DNA of 64,000 bases, taken from Streptomyces canus (lineage in GTDB: Bacteria; Actinomycetota; Actinomycetes; Streptomycetales; Streptomycetaceae). Both the position numbers and the translations under genes were made by a program. Of the stretch, positions 61,117 through 64,000 are shown one piece after another (positions within the stretch are counted from its first letter, which is position 1; each line of letters opens with the position of its first letter). The stretch is taken from contig NZ_KQ948662.1 of NCBI RefSeq assembly GCF_001514145.1, forward strand, positions 35,052-99,051. The letters are read 5' to 3'. The notes beneath the pieces are model-generated. The model did not search any database. It was not told the DNA's origin and saw only the letters and a program-made list of their open reading frames with translations.

Positions 61117-62565
61117 ATGGCAGTCAACCGCAGACGCTTCATGACCACGGCGGGCGCCCTCGGCGGGGCCGTGATGATGGCTCCGCCCGGCATCGCCCAG
61201 GCGCTCACGCAGGGGGCCGTGTCCGGCGTACCGGGTGTCCCCGACTATCAGGCCACCAAGGCTTCTCTGGACACGCACCCGGTTCCGCGCTGGTACAAGG
61301 ACGCCAAGTTCGGCATCTTCGTCCACTGGGGCGTCTACTCGGTGCCCGCCGGTTCCGGACGGCACATCGCAGCCGAGTGGTACCTCTGGTACCAGAGCTA
61401 CAAGGACACCGCGGAGTGGCGGTACCACCGCGACACCTACGGCCAGGACTTCGTCTACGACGACTTCATCCCGCAGTTCACGGCGGAGAACTACGACCCG
61501 GACTCCTGGGTGAGGCTGTTCGAGCAGGCGGGCGCCGAGTACTTCGCGCTGACCAGTAAGCACCACGACGGATTCGCCCTGTTCCCCAGTGAGTTCACCG
61601 ACCGGCACTCGGTCAGGTACGGCCCGAAGCGCGACCTCGTCGGCGAGCTGATGACCGCGGCCCGTAAGCGCGGCACCGTGCGGCCGGGCCTCTACTACTC
61701 GATCGGCGAGTTCTTCAACCCGTCGATCGGCCGGCCGATGAAGAACTTCTACACCGACGAAGAGATCCCGATGGTCGGCTACAAGCCGGTCCAGGACTAC
61801 ATCGGCGACTACGAACTGAAGCAGCTGTACGAGATCGTCGACCGCTACGACCCGGAACTGCTGTGGGCGGACGGCCAGTGGTTCCGGCCGACCGGAGAAC
61901 CGCCGTGGCGCAGCGAGGAGGCCCTGGCCCACTACTACAACCAGGCCAAGAACCGCCGCAGGCCCAAGGGAGTCGTGGTCAACGACCGCTTCGACACCCA
62001 CTTCGACTTCGCGACGTACGAGCAGCGCACCAACCCCACCATGGACCCGCAGAAGTGGGAGTGCTGCATCACCATGGGCTACTCCTGGGGCTACAACAAG
62101 CATGAGCTGGACGAGGACTACAAGACCTCCGAGTTCCTCATCCACCTGCTGGCCGACGTGGTCAGCAAGAACGGCAACCTGCTGCTCAACATCGGTCCCA
62201 AGCCGGACGGCACGATCCCCGCGATCATGCAGGAGCGGCTGAAGGACATCGGCGCCTGGCTGAAGGTCAACGGCCCCGCGATTTACGGGTCTACGCCCTG
62301 GGTGCGGGCGGAGGAGGAGGGCAGCCAGCTCGGCATCCGCTACACCGTCTCCCCGGGCACGTTCAACATCATCGTGCTGGGCAAGCCCAGCGGAACCCTT
62401 TCGGTGCCCGGCGACATCCCCATCAGCGCCACGTCCCGGGTCCGGCTGCTCGGCACGAGCGGCAGTCTGCGGTGGACCCGCCGTGACGGGAAGATCAACA
62501 TCACCGTCCCGTCCTCTCTGCCCAGCGACATCGCCAATGTCTTCACCGTCGACTGGGCCCGGTGA
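61117..62565 (+). CDS. Tat-exported GH29 alpha-L-fucosidase
   Basis: 482 residues from the ATG with GAGGA upstream; a GTG five codons earlier overlaps the previous stop. The N-terminus NRRRFMTTAGALGGAVMM is a twin-arginine signal. GH29 motifs: RWYKDAKFGIFVHWGVYSVPA, TSKHHDGFALFPSEFT, VRPGLYYSIGEFFNP and ELLWADGQWF with the nucleophile Asp (about 252), then LADVVSKNGNLLLNIGPKPDG. It removes alpha-linked L-fucose. The stop overlaps the next start (GTGA). Unlike its neighbours it appears to fold before export. Confidence 0.93.
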   Translation: MAVNRRRFMTTAGALGGAVMMAPPGIAQALTQGAVSGVPGVPDYQATKASLDTHPVPRWYKDAKFGIFVHWGVYSVPAGSGRHIAAEWYLWYQSYKDTAEWRYHRDTYGQDFVYDDFIPQFTAENYDPDSWVRLFEQAGAEYFALTSKHHDGFALFPSEFTDRHSVRYGPKRDLVGELMTAARKRGTVRPGLYYSIGEFFNPSIGRPMKNFYTDEEIPMVGYKPVQDYIGDYELKQLYEIVDRYDPELLWADGQWFRPTGEPPWRSEEALAHYYNQAKNRRRPKGVVVNDRFDTHFDFATYEQRTNPTMDPQKWECCITMGYSWGYNKHELDEDYKTSEFLIHLLADVVSKNGNLLLNIGPKPDGTIPAIMQERLKDIGAWLKVNGPAIYGSTPWVRAEEEGSQLGIRYTVSPGTFNIIVLGKPSGTLSVPGDIPISATSRVRLLGTSGSLRWTRRDGKINITVPSSLPSDIANVFTVDWAR

Positions 62566-63515
62566 CCGGCATGGGATTCAGTAACGGCACCCGGTTCGAC
62601 ACCCTGGGACCCACCCTCACCGTCACCACGCAGCCAGCCGAGCCGGCCGGCGGCGACACGGTCACCGCCACCGCGGTCCTCACCAACGACTGTTCCTTCC
62701 CGCTCCTCAACGCCGTGCTCCATCTGATCAACCCCCGAGCCACCGCGGCGGCGAAGACCATCCCGCTCGGCGACCTGCGGCCCGGCACGAAGACGACCCG
62801 GCGGTGGGAGACGGCGATGCCGGCCGACGTGGCCGGGGACGTGTCGTTCTCCGCGCACCTGGTCTTCGACGTCGACGAGAACAGCAGCGACTGCGCGCGG
62901 TCCGCGAAGACGTTCACGGTGCCCTACGAGCCCAATGGGGTGCGGGACCCGTACCGGACGTTCGCCACCACCGACGACGCCAAGTTCGGCCAGTACGGCG
63001 GCCAGTTGGTGATCTGGGCGGGCGGCCGCGACTTCTCCGGCGGCACCGACGAGAAGGGGGGCATCCTCCTTCCCGGCTCCGCCGCCGAGTCGAGCGTGGT
63101 GCAGGTCGAGACGGTCAGCCTCACCGGGAGCGACAACCCCACCGCCAAGTACGGCATCGCCGTCGCCAACGACCTCACCGCCCCGGAGAAGGGCGGCTAC
63201 GCCGTCCTCACCATGTCGAAGTCGTACGGCGTCGAGTTCATGACCGACAGCGACGGGAACGGGCACCTCGACACCTGGGCCGGAGGCGGCGTTTCCGCCC
63301 ACCCCGCCTGGCTGCGCCTGGTCCGTGACCGCACGACGTACACCGCGTACACCAGTATCAACAACGGCCTCTCCTGGAACGAGATCGCGAGCGCGACCGT
63401 GCCCTCAGCGAGCGGCGCCCTGGACGCGGGCGTGGTGGCGAGCGCCGTGAACCTCAACTACCCCGGCACGACGGTTCAGGCCGTGTTCGACCACTTCACC
63501 GTGGAGGAGTCGTGA
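62562..63515 (+). CDS. NEW3-like plus accessory-domain protein without catalytic domain or signal peptide
   Basis: 317 residues from the GTG overlapping the fucosidase stop. Residues ~15-125 look like a NEW3-type beta-sandwich (LTVTTQPAEPAGGDTVTATAVLTND); ~130-317 are the accessory domain shared with the first GH31 and second SGNH proteins (QLVIWAGGRDFSGGTDEKGG, GIAVANDLTAPEKGGYAVLTM, TDSDGNGHLDTWAGGG). There is no signal peptide and no enzyme domain. It looks like the detached C-terminal half of the fucosidase, separated by a frame change at the overlap. Role otherwise unknown. Confidence 0.75.
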   Translation: MTGMGFSNGTRFDTLGPTLTVTTQPAEPAGGDTVTATAVLTNDCSFPLLNAVLHLINPRATAAAKTIPLGDLRPGTKTTRRWETAMPADVAGDVSFSAHLVFDVDENSSDCARSAKTFTVPYEPNGVRDPYRTFATTDDAKFGQYGGQLVIWAGGRDFSGGTDEKGGILLPGSAAESSVVQVETVSLTGSDNPTAKYGIAVANDLTAPEKGGYAVLTMSKSYGVEFMTDSDGNGHLDTWAGGGVSAHPAWLRLVRDRTTYTAYTSINNGLSWNEIASATVPSASGALDAGVVASAVNLNYPGTTVQAVFDHFTVEES

Positions 63516-64000
63516 CCGCCTACCGTCCCGAGGAGGACTTCCTCTCGCCGCCCGTCTCGCTCACCGTCGCCCCGTCCGCACCCGAGGCCGGCGAGACCGT
63601 GACCCTGACGACCACCCTCACCAACTCCACCCGGATCGCGCTGCGCGGCACCGTGCTCTATCTCGCCGTGGACGACTCCGCCGAACAGGACGGCCTGGGT
63701 GACCTCGCGCCCGGACGGTCGGTGACCCGCACCTGGCGCACCCGGCTCGCCGACGACGCCGAGGGCCGGATCGTGTTCACCGCGCACGCCCTCTTCGACG
63801 TGCACCGCCACGGCTCCGACTGCACCCGCGCCACCTCCTCCGTCCTGCTGCCGTACCGCTCGCTGCCCGGGGCGTTCGACAACGCGGGGATCGCCTCCGA
63901 CGACGCCCTCACCGTCGCGAACATCGACGGCTCGAACTCCAGCCTGTCCGCCGAGGCGCTGGCGTCGGTGGGGCTGACTCCGGGGGCCACGGTCACCTAC
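63512..64000 (+). CDS. NEW3-like accessory-domain protein (partial, runs off the right edge)
   Basis: 163 residues visible, starting at a GTG overlapping the previous stop (GTGA). Residues ~10-115 again resemble a NEW3-type sandwich (VSLTVAPSAPEAGETVTLTTTLTNS...LGDLAPGRSVTRTWR), followed by LPGAFDNAGIASDDALTVANIDGSNSSLSAEALASVGLTPGATVTY, a segment common at the C-terminal side of large secreted Streptomyces glycosidases. No signal peptide is seen. A catalytic domain could still follow beyond the window. Confidence 0.7.
   Translation, partial: MTAYRPEEDFLSPPVSLTVAPSAPEAGETVTLTTTLTNSTRIALRGTVLYLAVDDSAEQDGLGDLAPGRSVTRTWRTRLADDAEGRIVFTAHALFDVHRHGSDCTRATSSVLLPYRSLPGAFDNAGIASDDALTVANIDGSNSSLSAEALASVGLTPGATVTY

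Noticed and set aside
36850..64000. Reading the locus as a secondary-metabolite cluster
   Set aside because: No polyketide synthase, peptide synthetase, terpene or RiPP genes are present; all recognisable genes are catabolic.
1..64000. CRISPR arrays, tRNA/rRNA genes, insertion sequences or prophage
   Set aside because: I saw no regularly spaced repeats, no tRNA-like cloverleaf candidates, no transposase or integrase motifs and no phage genes when reading both strands.

Overview
This window is chromosomal DNA of a high-GC actinomycete, almost certainly a Streptomyces. The evidence is very strong G/C bias at third codon positions, many GTG and TTG starts, gene overlaps of the GTGA/ATGA type, and typical Streptomyces families (DUF6421, DUF5134, DUF305/LVIVD pair, DUF6214 remnant, sugar ABC importers without their own ATPase). 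No rRNA, tRNA, CRISPR array, integrase or insertion sequence was seen.

Layout. 1-12.6 kb is ordinary chromosome: the electron transfer flavoprotein genes, a flavin reductase, a thioredoxin/DUF4395 pair, an acyltransferase, a B3/B4-domain plus transglutaminase pair, a DUF6421-SDR-threonine aldolase operon, a glycerophosphodiesterase, GNAT and VOC proteins and a membrane-anchored diacylglycerol kinase-like protein. 12.6-15.2 kb holds a large clan GH-A glycosidase with no signal peptide. 15.3-29.3 kb carries MarR/FUSC, DUF5134, PAP2, a decayed gene, HAD, TetR, LVIVD/DUF305, FprA-type reductase, a nucleobase permease, an ArsR/old yellow enzyme pair and a secreted CE1 esterase with a CBM2. 30-31.9 kb has two secreted pectate lyases (PL1, PL3), which with the esterase form a small plant cell-wall island. 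31.9-36.7 kb has PaaX, AidB-like acyl-CoA dehydrogenase, an Rv1733c-like membrane protein and a BNR-repeat protein.

The most interesting part is 36.8-64 kb. A class II ketose-bisphosphate aldolase, a DeoR/AgaR-type regulator, a sugar-binding protein with two permeases, and a GlmS/AgaS-like SIS protein lead into a run of secreted enzymes in one orientation: GH31, GH123-like (DUF4091), two GH35 beta-galactosidases ending in NPCBM (CBM51) domains, a second GH31, two SGNH esterases, a GH29 alpha-L-fucosidase and two NEW3-type accessory proteins. From 46.5 kb onward the genes overlap or lie within about 12 bp of each other, so they probably form one operon that continues past the window edge. The gene set suggests uptake and breakdown of a complex glycan containing galactose, N-acetylgalactosamine and fucose (mucin-type O-glycan, blood-group-like glycan, glycolipid or a microbial polysaccharide), with the amino sugar fed to a tagatose-phosphate-type aldolase. 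Kinase and deacetylase genes for that route are not in the window.

Within this locus the second GH31 lacks the aspartate expected as acid/base and the Asp-Asp substrate motif that its paralogue keeps. A C-terminal accessory module recurs in three proteins, and a 176-bp patch is almost identical between the two otherwise divergent GH31 genes.
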